38,179 nt of DNA, from contig NZ_CH672432.1 of NCBI RefSeq assembly GCF_000153025.1, positions 1 to 38,179 on the forward strand. The letters run 5' to 3'. Both the position numbers and the translations under genes were made by a program. Under the pieces are notes generated by a model. It saw only the letters and a program-made list of their open reading frames with translations. It was not told the origin of the DNA and ran no database searches. Origin of the DNA: Marinomonas sp. MED121. Its GTDB lineage: Bacteria > Pseudomonadota > Gammaproteobacteria > Pseudomonadales > Marinomonadaceae. The first letter of the stretch is position 1; each line of letters starts with the position of its first letter. Shown here in pieces: positions 24,670 to 34,233 of the stretch.

Positions 24670-25446
24670 ATGAGGTGGTTTAAAATTTGGCTGATTTTCT
24701 TGATATGCTTGCCTGTTTTTGTGTCAGCACATAGCTTCAAAATTGTCGGTATTCAAGGTGCGCCACTGAGGTTTTACGATGAAAACCAGCAGTTAGTCGG
24801 TATCGATGTTGATGTGATAGATACCATAATGAAAAAGCTAGAGGTTTCATACGAGATCGAGATTGTTGCTTCATCTACAAGGCTAAAGCACCTATGGCAA
24901 GATCCAAATGTTGATATGATTTTGACCTATTCCTATAAAACTGAGAGAGCGCAATATTTAGACTATCCAGAACAGTCACATGTTACTTTAAGTTGGAATT
25001 TCTTTCTTCTAAAAGAGAATCTAGGCAAGTTTGATTTTGATACATTCGATGACTTTAAGGGGTTAAAAATAGGTGCAACACAGGGTTTTTCTTACACAAA
25101 GGCATTTTGGGAGGCCGCTGACTCGGGTGTCTTTACGTTAGATATGGTTGTCAAAAATGAGTTGAATATGAATAAGCTTTTGCACGGTCGTTTTGATACT
25201 TATGCAAATAGTCGTATAGATACGCTTTTTCAAGCAAGGCAAGGGGGTTATCTGGATAAAATCACCTTTCTTCAGAAGCCACTTAAAGAAAAGCAATATT
25301 TTAATACTTTTGTCAAAGTGTCTGATTATCCCTATATCGAAAGTATCAAGCGTCGTTATGATATTGAACTTCAAAAAATGCGAAAGGAAGGAGTCCTGCA
25401 AGTAATTTATGATAAATACCTAGGTAACCAAGAATCCTATAAGTAA
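24670..25446 (+). CDS. Periplasmic amino-acid-type solute-binding protein (family 3)
   Basis: A 258-aa protein with a signal peptide (MRWFKIWLIFLICLPVFVSA, cleavage after VSA) and a family-3 solute-binding fold: FKIVGIQGAPLRFYDENQQLVGIDVDVIDTIMKKL, then YDKYLG at the end. Relatives deliver polar amino acids to ABC importers, or act as sensor-domain-like proteins in many marine gammaproteobacteria. No permease or ATPase gene is nearby, so it is an orphan binding protein here. The start is ATG at 24670 after GAGGTAGG. It follows the AraC/DJ-1 regulator by 57 bases and could be cotranscribed. Confidence 0.85.
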   Translation: MRWFKIWLIFLICLPVFVSAHSFKIVGIQGAPLRFYDENQQLVGIDVDVIDTIMKKLEVSYEIEIVASSTRLKHLWQDPNVDMILTYSYKTERAQYLDYPEQSHVTLSWNFFLLKENLGKFDFDTFDDFKGLKIGATQGFSYTKAFWEAADSGVFTLDMVVKNELNMNKLLHGRFDTYANSRIDTLFQARQGGYLDKITFLQKPLKEKQYFNTFVKVSDYPYIESIKRRYDIELQKMRKEGVLQVIYDKYLGNQESYK

Positions 25447-25498
25447 CGCATGTTTAAAGTAATTTGAAGGTGATTATGGAAAGTGATATTACATAAAA

Positions 25499-25950
25499 AT
25501 GAATTTAAAACCTACAGAGTCGGATGTGGCTTCGGTTTTTAATGGACTATGTGATTACAACGATGGTTTTTTTCCGGATGTGAAAGAATCGACGCTTGTC
25601 TTAAGTTTAGATAATAATGTGGGGAATATTGTAACTGGCATGGTAGCAATAATTGTAGGGAGCGTTTTACATATTGATTATTTTGGATTCCAAATAAAAT
25701 ACGACGCCAACATTTAGGATGTCGTTTAATGAATCAAATAGGGAGCTTTGCTTTGTCTCATCAATTAACCTCGATTTGTTTAGATACCTATACTTTTCAA
25801 GCGCCATTATTTTATCAGCGTCTTGGCTTTATTGAAGTTGGGCGTTTTGTAAATTTTCCTGTTGCTGGTGTCGATAAAGGTTTTTTTCAAAAATCTTGCT
25901 TGATTAGAATTTATGGCAAGTCTGTGTTTGCTTGTTTCTTATGCAAATAA
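25499..25950 (+). pseudogene. GNAT acetyltransferase broken by one frameshift
   Basis: Two frames together make one complete GNAT protein of about 150 aa. The first (25499-25717) carries the N-terminal part up to GSVLHIDYF and then runs into GFQIK and a stop. In the next frame, from the T4 run at 25681-25684, the sequence continues WIPNKIRRQHLGCRLMNQIG, the acetyl-CoA-binding region (R-R-Q-x-x-G), then ICLDTYTFQAPLFYQRLGF, the C-terminal GNAT signature. One missing T in the T4 run explains the break. It is either a recent inactivation or a sequencing error in a short homopolymer. If intact, it would be a small-molecule or protein N-acetyltransferase; the substrate is unknown. Confidence 0.85.
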
Positions 25951-25968
25951 TTGAATATTAATAAGTTT

Positions 25969-25994
25969 CAACACTTTCGTGCGCTAAAGTGTTG
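25969..25994. promoter_or_regulatory. Dyad overlapping the dnaX promoter
   Basis: CAACACTTT (25969-25977) and AAAGTGTTG (25986-25994) form a perfect 9-bp inverted repeat with an 8-base centre. Its right half covers the -35 of the dnaX promoter candidate, and no T run follows. That position fits an operator better than a terminator, although it could also end the GNAT transcript. Confidence 0.45.
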
Positions 25995-26020
25995 GCCCAT
26001 GTGTCTGACTACCGTACAAT
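25992..26020 (+). promoter_or_regulatory. Likely dnaX promoter
   Basis: TTGGCC (25992-25997), 17 bases, TACAAT (26015-26020). Transcription would start near 26027, leaving a 25-base leader before ATG 26052. Confidence 0.6.
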
Positions 26021-26051
26021 GAGGATCCGCGTAAAAAAGCTAGCATGGATC

Positions 26052-28523
26052 ATGAGTTATCAAGTATTAGCACGAAAATGGCGTCCTCAAAATTTTATTG
26101 AACTTGCAGGTCAAGATCATGTATTACAGGCTTTAGTGAATGCTTTAAAACAGCAGCGACTTCATCATGCCTATTTATTTACAGGTACGCGTGGTGTGGG
26201 TAAAACCACCATAGCGAGAATTTTTGCTAAATGCTTGAATTGTGAGACTAATGGTATTTCTCCTGAGCCTTGTGGAACCTGTGGCAGTTGTGTTGAGATT
26301 GCAGAAGGTCGTTTTGTTGACCTTATTGAAGTCGATGCAGCATCTCGTACAAAGGTAGAGGATACCCGCGAACTACTAGAAAATGTGCAATATACCCCAA
26401 CGCGTGGTCGCTTTAAGGTGTACTTAATAGATGAGGTGCATATGTTGTCCACTCACTCTTTTAATGCCTTATTAAAAACCTTAGAAGAGCCGCCAGCCCA
26501 TGTAAAATTTTTGCTTGCTACCACTGATCCGCAAAAATTGCCTGTTACGATACTTTCAAGGTGTCTTCAATTTAATTTAAAAAATATGTCGCCTGGCAGG
26601 GTGGTTAATTACCTTGAGAAAGTATTGACGACAGAGCAGCTAAGCTATGATGAAGCAGGATTGTGGCAAATTGGTCAGGCAGCTAATGGCAGTATGCGTG
26701 ATGCTTTGAGTTTAACAGATCAAGCTATTGCTTTTGGTAATGGGCATATCAGCGAAACAGATGTCACTTCTATGCTGGGTTTGGTTAATCAGGCACAAGT
26801 GGTTGGGTTATTAGACGCTATCGTTCAAAGTGATGCGGCAAACCTGCTTAAATTAGTGAATGATTTAGCGGATTATCAACCGGATTTTGTGGCAATATGT
26901 GCCTCATTATTAGACTTGTTGCATCGTATTGCGATTGAACAGCAGGTGCCTGGTGCACTTGAAGATCAATTAGGCGATTTGGCTAAGGTTAAACTCATCG
27001 CTCAGCAAGTGCCGAGTGAAGTAATTCAGCTCTTTTATCAAACCATGCTAATTGGCAAGCGAGACTTACCGCTAGCTCATTCTCCTAAAGCAGGTTTTGA
27101 AATGCTGTTGTTGCGTTTGATTGCATTTCGCCCCGCTCAAGCGACCAGTGTCTCTACCTCTCCTGTCGCACTTGTTACTCACACGCCCGAAAGTACATCT
27201 TCTGCTTCTGACGCGTCTGAGCCCCTAATTCAAAATGAAATTGACTCTTCTGTACAAGAGATAACAGCAAAATACCCTGATGTTAAGCATGAAATTGATC
27301 AGGCAATCTCTGTCGCTACTGACGTTGAAAAGAATTTAGAACCGCTTAAGCCTTTAACTAATGAACCTTCAACTAATAAACCTTTAATTAATAAAACTTT
27401 AAAGGGCGAAGGTGATAAGGCGACTATTGATCAGCAAGGTGAGCAAAAAGACGAGACCCTCAATGTCACTGCAGAGAAACATTCGCCAGTAAATTCTGCC
27501 TCAGCTTCTGTATCATCTCAAACAACTGAAATGGATACTAAACCGCCATTTGAAGCAGACGAAAAGCCTAAGGTATTGGATCAAGCTGCTGCCAAAGAAA
27601 AAATGGCAGATTTAAATAAAATAATGCAAGACCAAGGCGAAACAAAGCCTGATAGTGCAGAAACACTTGCTTCAGTTACAGAGACAAAACTAGCGGCTAA
27701 AGAGCTTGATTCATTACCTGAGCAAGACGTTGAAGCGAGTTTAAATGAGGATGATGCTGCAGCTCAACAGCGCCAGACACCTGCTTCAACTGGACTATCT
27801 CAACAAACTCAAACGGATCAAGCGTTGAATAATGATGCGTCAGAGGATAGTGGCTTAGAGGTTGATGGCTCAGAGGATGGTGACTTAGAAGATAGTGACT
27901 CAGAGGATGACATTGAGTTAATTGATGATCATGCAATGGATCGCTCCGCAGAGTTGGTGGCAGTGATGCAATCTCAAACTATTGAAGTTGAAGAGATTGC
28001 ACCCATAACAGAGACAGAGGCCCTTGTTGAAAAAGCAATAGCAACTAACCTAGAAGATGTGAGTTACACTAAGGCCCAAATTATTGTTCAGCCTGCTTTA
28101 GGTGAAAAAGTAGAGCCTATTGATCACTTTTCTAAGATGACAATGCAAATGTGGTGGTTGATTGCGCCACGATTGCCTTTAACCGGGTTAGTACAAAATA
28201 TTTTAATGAACTCTTGCATGTTAGAAGCAGGAGAACAAGGTATTAAACTTGAGGTCCCGTTAGAATACGGGCATATGCTAAACCAAGTTAGATACGAACA
28301 AATACAAGGGGCGATTAGCCATTATTTTGATGCAGTCGTCCCTCTTATAATTAATACAGTAGAAGATGTTTCTGGTGTAACCGCAGAAGAGTTTGCTGCC
28401 AGCAAAAGGGCACAAGCAATGCAAGAAGCCATTGAACATCTAAATGCTCACCCAATCGTGCAAGCTTTATCAAGCACCATGGGTGGTCAACTTATTTATG
28501 ACAGTGTCAAAATCAAAGCGTAA
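26052..28523 (+). CDS. dnaX: DNA polymerase III subunit tau (DnaX) with long acidic linker
   Basis: DnaX forms the motor of the clamp loader and links polymerase cores to the helicase. The 823-aa protein begins [15 protein letters not shown]. It has the Walker [10 protein letters not shown] (45-53), the zinc module (CLNC and CGTCGSC), DEVHML (Walker B), the [32 protein letters not shown] sensor block, and domain III to about residue 365. Residues about 370-680 are low-complexity, Ser/Thr/Glu/Asp-rich sequence; the C-terminal tau domain follows ([21 protein letters not shown] to the end). It is about 180 residues longer than E. coli DnaX (643), mostly in the linker. The in-frame extension back to 25989 overlaps the promoter and is not coding. 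Confidence 0.95.
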   Translation: MSYQVLARKWRPQNFIELAGQDHVLQALVNALKQQRLHHAYLFTGTRGVGKTTIARIFAKCLNCETNGISPEPCGTCGSCVEIAEGRFVDLIEVDAASRTKVEDTRELLENVQYTPTRGRFKVYLIDEVHMLSTHSFNALLKTLEEPPAHVKFLLATTDPQKLPVTILSRCLQFNLKNMSPGRVVNYLEKVLTTEQLSYDEAGLWQIGQAANGSMRDALSLTDQAIAFGNGHISETDVTSMLGLVNQAQVVGLLDAIVQSDAANLLKLVNDLADYQPDFVAICASLLDLLHRIAIEQQVPGALEDQLGDLAKVKLIAQQVPSEVIQLFYQTMLIGKRDLPLAHSPKAGFEMLLLRLIAFRPAQATSVSTSPVALVTHTPESTSSASDASEPLIQNEIDSSVQEITAKYPDVKHEIDQAISVATDVEKNLEPLKPLTNEPSTNKPLINKTLKGEGDKATIDQQGEQKDETLNVTAEKHSPVNSASASVSSQTTEMDTKPPFEADEKPKVLDQAAAKEKMADLNKIMQDQGETKPDSAETLASVTETKLAAKELDSLPEQDVEASLNEDDAAAQQRQTPASTGLSQQTQTDQALNNDASEDSGLEVDGSEDGDLEDSDSEDDIELIDDHAMDRSAELVAVMQSQTIEVEEIAPITETEALVEKAIATNLEDVSYTKAQIIVQPALGEKVEPIDHFSKMTMQMWWLIAPRLPLTGLVQNILMNSCMLEAGEQGIKLEVPLEYGHMLNQVRYEQIQGAISHYFDAVVPLIINTVEDVSGVTAEEFAASKRAQAMQEAIEHLNAHPIVQALSSTMGGQLIYDSVKIKA

Positions 28524-28534
28524 CGGAGAATAAA

Positions 28535-28861
28535 ATGTTTAAAGGTGGTATGGGCAATATCATGCGCCAAGCGCAAAAAATGCAAGAGAACGTACAAAAA
28601 GTACAAGACGAAATTGCCAATATGGAAGTTGAAGGTCAATCTGGTGCAGGCCTGGTAAAAATTACCATGACAGGTCGTCATGATGTTAAGCGTGTTCAAA
28701 TTGACGACAGTCTCTTTGAAGATGATAAAGAAATTTTAGAAGACCTTATAGCAGCAGCGGTTAATGATGCTGTTCGCAATATTGAAACAACACAAAAATC
28801 AAAAATGGACGCAGCAACAGAAGGTATGCCTCTACCTCCTGGTTTTAAAATGCCATTCTAA
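28535..28861 (+). CDS. ybaB: YbaB/EbfC nucleoid-associated protein
   Basis: A 108-aa dimeric DNA-binding protein of the YbaB/EbfC family, nearly always encoded between dnaX and recR. Sequence marks: the N-terminal helix ([29 protein letters not shown]), [26 protein letters not shown] and the end [17 protein letters not shown] precedes the ATG. It starts 11 bases after dnaX and is probably cotranscribed. Confidence 0.95.
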   Translation: MFKGGMGNIMRQAQKMQENVQKVQDEIANMEVEGQSGAGLVKITMTGRHDVKRVQIDDSLFEDDKEILEDLIAAAVNDAVRNIETTQKSKMDAATEGMPLPPGFKMPF

Positions 28862-28893
28862 ATTCATCAAAATATATGAAAAGGTATTAGAAA

Positions 28894-29490
28894 GTGGTAT
28901 TTAGCCCATTAATTGCTGAGTTAATCGAATCCCTTCGATGTTTACCTGGAGTGGGCCCTAAATCTGCTCAGAAAATGGCCTTGTACTTATTAGAGCGAGA
29001 TCATCAAGGGGCTGATCGACTAGCCGAATCATTACGTACTGCTTTAGATAAAGTAGGGCGTTGTTCGAGTTGTCGAAACCTGACAGAAGATTTGGAATGT
29101 CAGATTTGCAGTGCGACGGATAGGGATAGTAAAACAATCTGTATTGTTGAAACCCCCGCCGATGTTGCTGCCATGGAGGCTTCAGGTCGATTTAATGGGC
29201 GCTACTTTGTGCTTTTAGGTCATCTATCGCCAATTGATGGTATTGGACCTGATGAGCTAGGTTTGGATCGATTGGAAAATATTGTTGAAACCAACAAGGT
29301 TGAAGAAGTCATTATTGCAACCAATTCAACCCTTGAAGGGGAAGCGACGAGTCATTATATCGCCGAAATGCTCAAGTCGAGTGACATTGAAATTACCCGT
29401 ATTGCTCATGGTGTGCCTATGGGCGGTGAATTAGAATATGTCGATGGCAATACACTTGCCTTGGCGCTGGATGGTCGGAAAAAGTTATAA
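28894..29490 (+). CDS. recR: Recombination mediator RecR
   Basis: RecR acts with RecO (and RecF) to load RecA at gaps. The 198-aa protein has the N-terminal helix-hairpin-helix ([20 protein letters not shown]), a four-cysteine zinc finger (C57, C60, C69, C72), a Toprim domain beginning [17 protein letters not shown] with [16 protein letters not shown], and the C-terminal THxxxG-like [22 protein letters not shown]. It starts with GTG at 28894. rnd begins one base after its stop. Confidence 0.96.
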   Translation: MVFSPLIAELIESLRCLPGVGPKSAQKMALYLLERDHQGADRLAESLRTALDKVGRCSSCRNLTEDLECQICSATDRDSKTICIVETPADVAAMEASGRFNGRYFVLLGHLSPIDGIGPDELGLDRLENIVETNKVEEVIIATNSTLEGEATSHYIAEMLKSSDIEITRIAHGVPMGGELEYVDGNTLALALDGRKKL

Positions 29491-29491
29491 C

Positions 29492-30634
29492 ATGAGCTTA
29501 AACAATAAAGATGTACCAATAGTCTGGGTTGAGAAAGATGATGATCTGGTAAAATGGTGTGATCATTTCGCTGCTCTTCCTGTGATTGCAGTTGATACAG
29601 AGTTTATTCGCCGAACGACTTTTTACCCCATTACGGGCCTTATACAAATCAGTGAAGGTGAGCATGCGGTATTAGTTGATCCACTTGCCATTAGTAATTG
29701 GCAGCCTCTTATTGACTTGATGACAAATCAATCCGTGGTAAAAGTGTTTCATGCGTGTTCGGAAGATTTGGAAGTATTTGATCGTTTGTTAGGTGTGGTT
29801 CCTAGCCCTTTTTATGATACTCAGGTTGCAGAAGCTTATGTGAGTGGGCAATGGTCGCTCAGTTATGTGAAGTTGATTCTGGCCTATAAAAATATCGAAA
29901 TAGCTAAAGACGAGACGCGATCGGACTGGCTTAAGCGCCCGTTAACCGAAGCGCAAAAACGCTACGCTGCTTTGGATGTTATCCACTTGATCGATGTTTA
30001 TCACACTCAGATGGACGCCTTGGATAAGAAAAATATGCTTGCTTGGGCGCTTGAAGATGGAGCCGCCATTATTCATCAATACCGACTAAACAGTGACCCT
30101 GAACAGAATTGGTTTAATGTGAAGTCTGCCTGGCGTTTAAATCCAAAAAGCCTCACACTTTTACGATTGTTATTTGTGTGGCGTGATAAAACGGCAAGGG
30201 CAGAAGATGTACCAAAAGGTCAGGTGATAAAAGACCGTACCTTGTGGGCAATTGCAAAGTTTTTCCCTGATAACCATAATGCGTTATCAAGAACAGAGGA
30301 AATGACAGGTCGTCAGCATCGTCTTTATGGTGAACATATTTTAGAAACCGTGGCCTTAGTAAAAGAGTTGAGTCAGGACGAGTATCAGCTAGCACTTGAT
30401 ATGCCATTGCCTTCTCAAGCGGGCGAATTATCCAAAGCAATTAAGGCGTTTGTGGTAGAAAAGGCAAAAGGTTTGGGCATTGCGCCTGAGGCTGCGCTTA
30501 AAAAGAAACAATTAGACCCTATTGTAAGGCATCTATTTTTAGGCGAAGCCTTAACGCTAATACCACCTACTATGACAGGCTGGCGAAAAGCTGAAATCAT
30601 TGAGCCGATATTAGAACGATTTGCTAAAGCTTAA
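29492..30634 (+). CDS. rnd: Ribonuclease D
   Basis: RNase D trims the 3' ends of tRNA precursors and other stable RNAs, which is of interest beside a 15-tRNA array. The 380-aa protein has a DEDDy exonuclease domain: D35 and E37 in VIAVDTEFIRRTTFYP, the second Asp in FHACSEDLEVF, and the YAALDVIHLIDVY motif with Tyr and Asp. An HRDC domain (about 205-285) and a C-terminal helical domain follow. The start ATG at 29492 lies one base after recR; an earlier in-frame start at 29438 would overlap recR by 53 bases and is unlikely. Confidence 0.94.
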   Translation: MSLNNKDVPIVWVEKDDDLVKWCDHFAALPVIAVDTEFIRRTTFYPITGLIQISEGEHAVLVDPLAISNWQPLIDLMTNQSVVKVFHACSEDLEVFDRLLGVVPSPFYDTQVAEAYVSGQWSLSYVKLILAYKNIEIAKDETRSDWLKRPLTEAQKRYAALDVIHLIDVYHTQMDALDKKNMLAWALEDGAAIIHQYRLNSDPEQNWFNVKSAWRLNPKSLTLLRLLFVWRDKTARAEDVPKGQVIKDRTLWAIAKFFPDNHNALSRTEEMTGRQHRLYGEHILETVALVKELSQDEYQLALDMPLPSQAGELSKAIKAFVVEKAKGLGIAPEAALKKKQLDPIVRHLFLGEALTLIPPTMTGWRKAEIIEPILERFAKA

Positions 30635-30675
30635 TTTAGTAAAACCTATGAACTAACTTTGAAACGATTAAGATC

Positions 30676-30972
30676 ATGGCATTAGAAAGAAAAATAGTAC
30701 AAGTTTTCCGTTCCACCAAACAGGACGAAATGTACATCTATGTAACAAAAGAAGATGGCTTAGGGGTTGTGCCTGAAGCCCTAATGGAAAGGTTTGGGCG
30801 TGGTACACCAGCGATGGTGTTATTACTTGATGAAAACAAAAAGCTCGCGCGTACTGATGCAAAAACAGTGTTGACATCGATTCGAGATCAAGGTTTTTAT
30901 TTGCAATTACCCCCGACAAAAGAAGAGTCATTGCTGGACCTTTATAAAACTCCGACTAAGGCAGTTTATTAA
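30676..30972 (+). CDS. ycgL: YcgL-domain protein
   Basis: A 98-aa protein of the YcgL family, small alpha/beta proteins found in gammaproteobacteria. It is recognised by [32 protein letters not shown] and the ending [18 protein letters not shown]. The biochemical role is not settled. It lies between rnd and ycgN, the usual order in this class, and its stop abuts the ycgN start. Confidence 0.92.
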   Translation: MALERKIVQVFRSTKQDEMYIYVTKEDGLGVVPEALMERFGRGTPAMVLLLDENKKLARTDAKTVLTSIRDQGFYLQLPPTKEESLLDLYKTPTKAVY

Positions 30973-31452
30973 ATGATAGCAAAGCGTTATCAGCCTTATT
31001 GGGAAACTAAAACCCTGTCACAAATGGAAGAGGCTGAGTGGGAGAGTATCTGTGATGGTTGTGGCAAATGTTGCCTGCAAAAATTACAAGATGATGAAAC
31101 CAATGAAATCTACTATACCGACCTTGCTTGTCAGCAGCTAAATATCAAGAGTTGTCAATGTAAGGTATACGAAAATAGATTTGATCATGTGGATTCTTGC
31201 GTTGATTTAACGCCAAAACATTTGGATGATTTTGTTTGGTTGCCTGATACCTGTAGTTATAAAGTGCTACATGAAACAGGTAAGTTGCCTGATTGGCATC
31301 CTCTTCTAATAGGGGATCATTCAAAGATGTTAGCGCAAGGGCTAACTGTAAAAGACTATGCCATAAATGAGAATAAAGTGCCTGAAGAAGATTGGGAAAC
31401 CCATGTCATTAGATGGGTTCATGGTATGCCGGAGCATCTAGACTTAGATTAA
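30973..31452 (+). CDS. ycgN: YcgN-family cysteine-cluster protein
   Basis: A 159-aa protein of the UPF0260/YcgN family with a zinc- or iron-type cysteine cluster: C27, C30, C33 and C34 (CDGCGKCC), then CQCKVYENR, VDSCVDL and LPDTCSYK. The end WHPLLIGDHSKMLAQG and HVIRWVHGMPEHLDLD is typical of the family. Metal identity and function are not established. The ATG directly follows the ycgL stop, so the two are translationally coupled. Confidence 0.92.
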   Translation: MIAKRYQPYWETKTLSQMEEAEWESICDGCGKCCLQKLQDDETNEIYYTDLACQQLNIKSCQCKVYENRFDHVDSCVDLTPKHLDDFVWLPDTCSYKVLHETGKLPDWHPLLIGDHSKMLAQGLTVKDYAINENKVPEEDWETHVIRWVHGMPEHLDLD

Positions 31453-31532
31453 TCAGTCTATTTGCTATTAGGTTAACCTCTTTAAGGGAAAGCGATCAAA
31501 TAAGCAAATGTATTTTGACTAAGGAATAATCT

Positions 31533-33407
31533 ATGTTGTTACGCCTTCTGGTGGCTATGTGTTTGTTTTCAATTACCGCTTTGGGTCATGCCAATACCCA
31601 GTTTAGAGTCATTGTAGATGCTTCTGGTAGCATGAACATCAGTGATCCAGACCGCTTAACATCCGAATCCATGAGGTTAATTGCCGACTTAGCACCTGAA
31701 CAAGAGTCGAGTTTAGGGGTATGGCTATTTGGCGAACAACCTAGGGTGTTATTACCTGAAGCTCCTATCTCGACAGATCTAAAGTCCAGTTTAAAAAATA
31801 ATCTAGGCGGTTATGTTACGGAAGATGTGCAGACCGATTTAGAGTCAGTTCTAAAGCTCATGCTAAATACACCTCCTGCCCCTGGCATACCTAATGATGC
31901 GGAGCAACACTGGATTTTAGTCACTGATGGTATGGTTGATATCAGCTTAGACCAAGAAGTTAACGATTTATCCCGTAAAGCAATTCTGACACCTATTTTA
32001 GATGAGCTTATTGAAAGGGGGATTCATTTACACACAGTGTCAATGACAGGCTATACGGATGCTGAATTATTAAAAACCTTATCAATTAAAACTGACGCAA
32101 GTTATACCGAAGTTGCGGTGCCAGAAGATCTTCTGAGTACGTTTAACCGTATTTTTACCTCGGCAAATAAAACAGATGAAATCCCCTTTGAAGACAATAC
32201 ATTTTTCATTGATGAAAGCATCGATGAGTTTACGCTGTTAGTTTTTCATGATTTTGGTAAAAAACCAAAAGTCATTGCGCCCAAGGGAGATGTACTAACC
32301 CTTGAGGATGATCAAAAGGTAAATGTGGCCAATGGCTTTCGTTATACCTTAGTCACCGTTGAGAAACCTACCTTAGGTACTTGGCAGGTTGAAAATGTCA
32401 ATATTGAAAAATCCAGTATCCGCATTGTCACGAATTTAAAAGTAGAAGCAAGCAATCTTGCGTCAGTTCTTTTTATTAACGAACCACTTTTCTCCAGTAT
32501 CGGTTTGTATGAAAACGGTGAGCTAATCAAAGATCCGATTTTGCTGGAAGTCTTAACTGCAAACCAGTCTTTGATTCGTCATATGGGTGAATTATCTGAG
32601 GTGGTTGACGAGAAAGAGTTAGAGCAAAGCAGCTTTCAATTCAAAAATAAAATTGACTCATTGATGACAGAGGGAGATTACGAACTCCGCAGTTTCTTAG
32701 ATGGGCAGTCTTTTGCACGTAAACTGAGTCAATTCTTTACCTTAACGCCTGCGATTAATCTTAGTGTTGATGTTGATTATGGTTTAACGGGTTTTAGTAT
32801 CAAACCCAGTAACCTTCGTCTAAACCTGTTTAGAAGTCAGGTGTTTTTAGAGGTTGAATACAGTGACGGAACGCGCTTCGAGGGTGAGCTGCCCTTAATT
32901 GGAGCGGGATTTTGGCAGAAAATGGTGCCTGCAAAAAATCTTGATTTTATTGCTCGTGCTCGCTTAAAGGGTGTCACACAAACGGGTATAAGGTTTAATT
33001 ATGTAACACCGACATTTCGCCATGTTTATAGCAAGCCAGTATTTTCAGATCTACTGACAGATGAAGACCCTGGTGCTGCTGTGACTGATTTTATTGCGGA
33101 AAGTCGAGAAGGTTTTGCAGGTGTTGAAAACGAAGTAAAGCAAAGCTTAGAAGATAGATTGAAGTTTGAAATTGATGCACAAGAGCTTATGGCTGATGTC
33201 AAAACGAGTATTGATGAATTTGGTGATTCAAGCAAAGAGGCTGTGGAGGAGGTCATTCCTGAGGAAGAATTAAACATTTCTTCCAATGAAATCATCCTTT
33301 ATGGTGTATTGAATGCTCTTGGTTTCGCTTTAATTGGTGCTGGTATCTGGTGGTTTAGAAAACGCAAAAAGTCACAACAAGTGTCGGAAGAGACTGACCT
33401 TGCTTAA
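31533..33407 (+). CDS. Membrane-anchored VWA-domain protein
   Basis: A 624-aa protein with a signal peptide (1-20, cleavage after GHA) and a von Willebrand A domain (about 23-210). The metal-ion-dependent adhesion site is D29-A-S31-G-S33 (DASGSM), with a later VTDG. A mainly beta central part (about 215-500) follows, then an acidic helical stretch (about 505-585), one transmembrane segment (about 590-607) and a short basic tail (RKRKKS). The topology puts the VWA and beta domains in the periplasm, held by a C-terminal anchor. VWA domains mediate protein contacts through a divalent metal. The partner is unknown; there is no MoxR-type ATPase nearby, as would be expected for a MoxR-VWA chaperone system. 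Confidence 0.82.
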   Translation: MLLRLLVAMCLFSITALGHANTQFRVIVDASGSMNISDPDRLTSESMRLIADLAPEQESSLGVWLFGEQPRVLLPEAPISTDLKSSLKNNLGGYVTEDVQTDLESVLKLMLNTPPAPGIPNDAEQHWILVTDGMVDISLDQEVNDLSRKAILTPILDELIERGIHLHTVSMTGYTDAELLKTLSIKTDASYTEVAVPEDLLSTFNRIFTSANKTDEIPFEDNTFFIDESIDEFTLLVFHDFGKKPKVIAPKGDVLTLEDDQKVNVANGFRYTLVTVEKPTLGTWQVENVNIEKSSIRIVTNLKVEASNLASVLFINEPLFSSIGLYENGELIKDPILLEVLTANQSLIRHMGELSEVVDEKELEQSSFQFKNKIDSLMTEGDYELRSFLDGQSFARKLSQFFTLTPAINLSVDVDYGLTGFSIKPSNLRLNLFRSQVFLEVEYSDGTRFEGELPLIGAGFWQKMVPAKNLDFIARARLKGVTQTGIRFNYVTPTFRHVYSKPVFSDLLTDEDPGAAVTDFIAESREGFAGVENEVKQSLEDRLKFEIDAQELMADVKTSIDEFGDSSKEAVEEVIPEEELNISSNEIILYGVLNALGFALIGAGIWWFRKRKKSQQVSEETDLA

Positions 33408-33424
33408 TAGGATAATGAATTTAT

Positions 33425-34210
33425 ATGTGTGAATTACTTGGCATGAGTGCAAATGTGCCAACCGATATTTGTTTTAGTTTTGCAGGTTTAAGAGCGAGAG
33501 GGGGGAAAACAGGACCTCATAAAGATGGCTGGGGTGTTGCTATGTACCGTGAAGGGCAAGTCTGGTGTATTCATGACCCAAGACCTAGCGCAGATTCAGA
33601 CATGGCGGATGTCATTAGTAAAACCTCGTTAAAGTGCGATGTTGTTATCAGTCATATACGACAAGCAAATGTAGGTGAGGTGTGTTTACCCAATACGCAC
33701 CCTTTTTATCGACAGATGTGGGGTAAAACTTGGAGCTATGCTCATAATGGGCAGCTAGAGAATTCTGAATCTTTGTGCTCTGGACATCATCAAGTATTAG
33801 GTAGTACTGACTCAGAAAAAGCTTTTTGTTGGTTGTTAGCAAGGTTGCAAGAGGCGTTCCCTCATTCTGAGCCAAGCGTAGATCTGTTAGCCAATACATT
33901 GCATAAACTTGCTGACACCCTGAGAAAAATGGGTGTGTTTAATATGATGTTGTCTGATGGGGAAAAACTCATTTGTTATTGCACTACAAAACTTCACTGG
34001 ATCACCAGGAGAGCGCCTTTTAAGCAGGCGACTTTATCGGATGATGATGTGAGTGTTGATTTTAAAGAGGTGACGACGGATAAGGATGTTGTCACAGTGA
34101 TTGCGACTCAACCTCTAACGACCGATGAAACCTGGCATGAAATGCTAACAGGGGAGTTATGTGTGTTTTCTCAAGGTGAACTTGTCGAGCAAAGAAAATT
34201 GATTAATTAA
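33425..34210 (+). CDS. Class II glutamine amidotransferase, YafJ-type
   Basis: A 261-aa protein with an N-terminal nucleophile: Cys2 (MCELLGMS) becomes the catalytic residue after Met removal. The fold motifs are GLRARGGKTGPHKDGWGVAMYRE, SHIRQANVGEVCLPNTHPF, WSYAHNGQLEN and STDSEKAFCWLLARL. Proteins of the YafJ type hydrolyse a glutamine-like amide, but the acceptor substrate is not established. It starts 17 bases after the VWA gene and may be cotranscribed with it. Confidence 0.9.
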   Translation: MCELLGMSANVPTDICFSFAGLRARGGKTGPHKDGWGVAMYREGQVWCIHDPRPSADSDMADVISKTSLKCDVVISHIRQANVGEVCLPNTHPFYRQMWGKTWSYAHNGQLENSESLCSGHHQVLGSTDSEKAFCWLLARLQEAFPHSEPSVDLLANTLHKLADTLRKMGVFNMMLSDGEKLICYCTTKLHWITRRAPFKQATLSDDDVSVDFKEVTTDKDVVTVIATQPLTTDETWHEMLTGELCVFSQGELVEQRKLIN

Positions 34211-34233
34211 ACTAGATCTTACAAGGATGCTTA

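Noticed and set aside
26577..26585. Slippery heptamer A-AAA-AAT in dnaX that could give a -1 frameshift product
   Set aside because: It lies at about residue 177, inside the ATPase domain, and the -1 frame stops after about eight codons. The product would be far shorter than gamma. No A-AAA-AAG site was found near the expected place.
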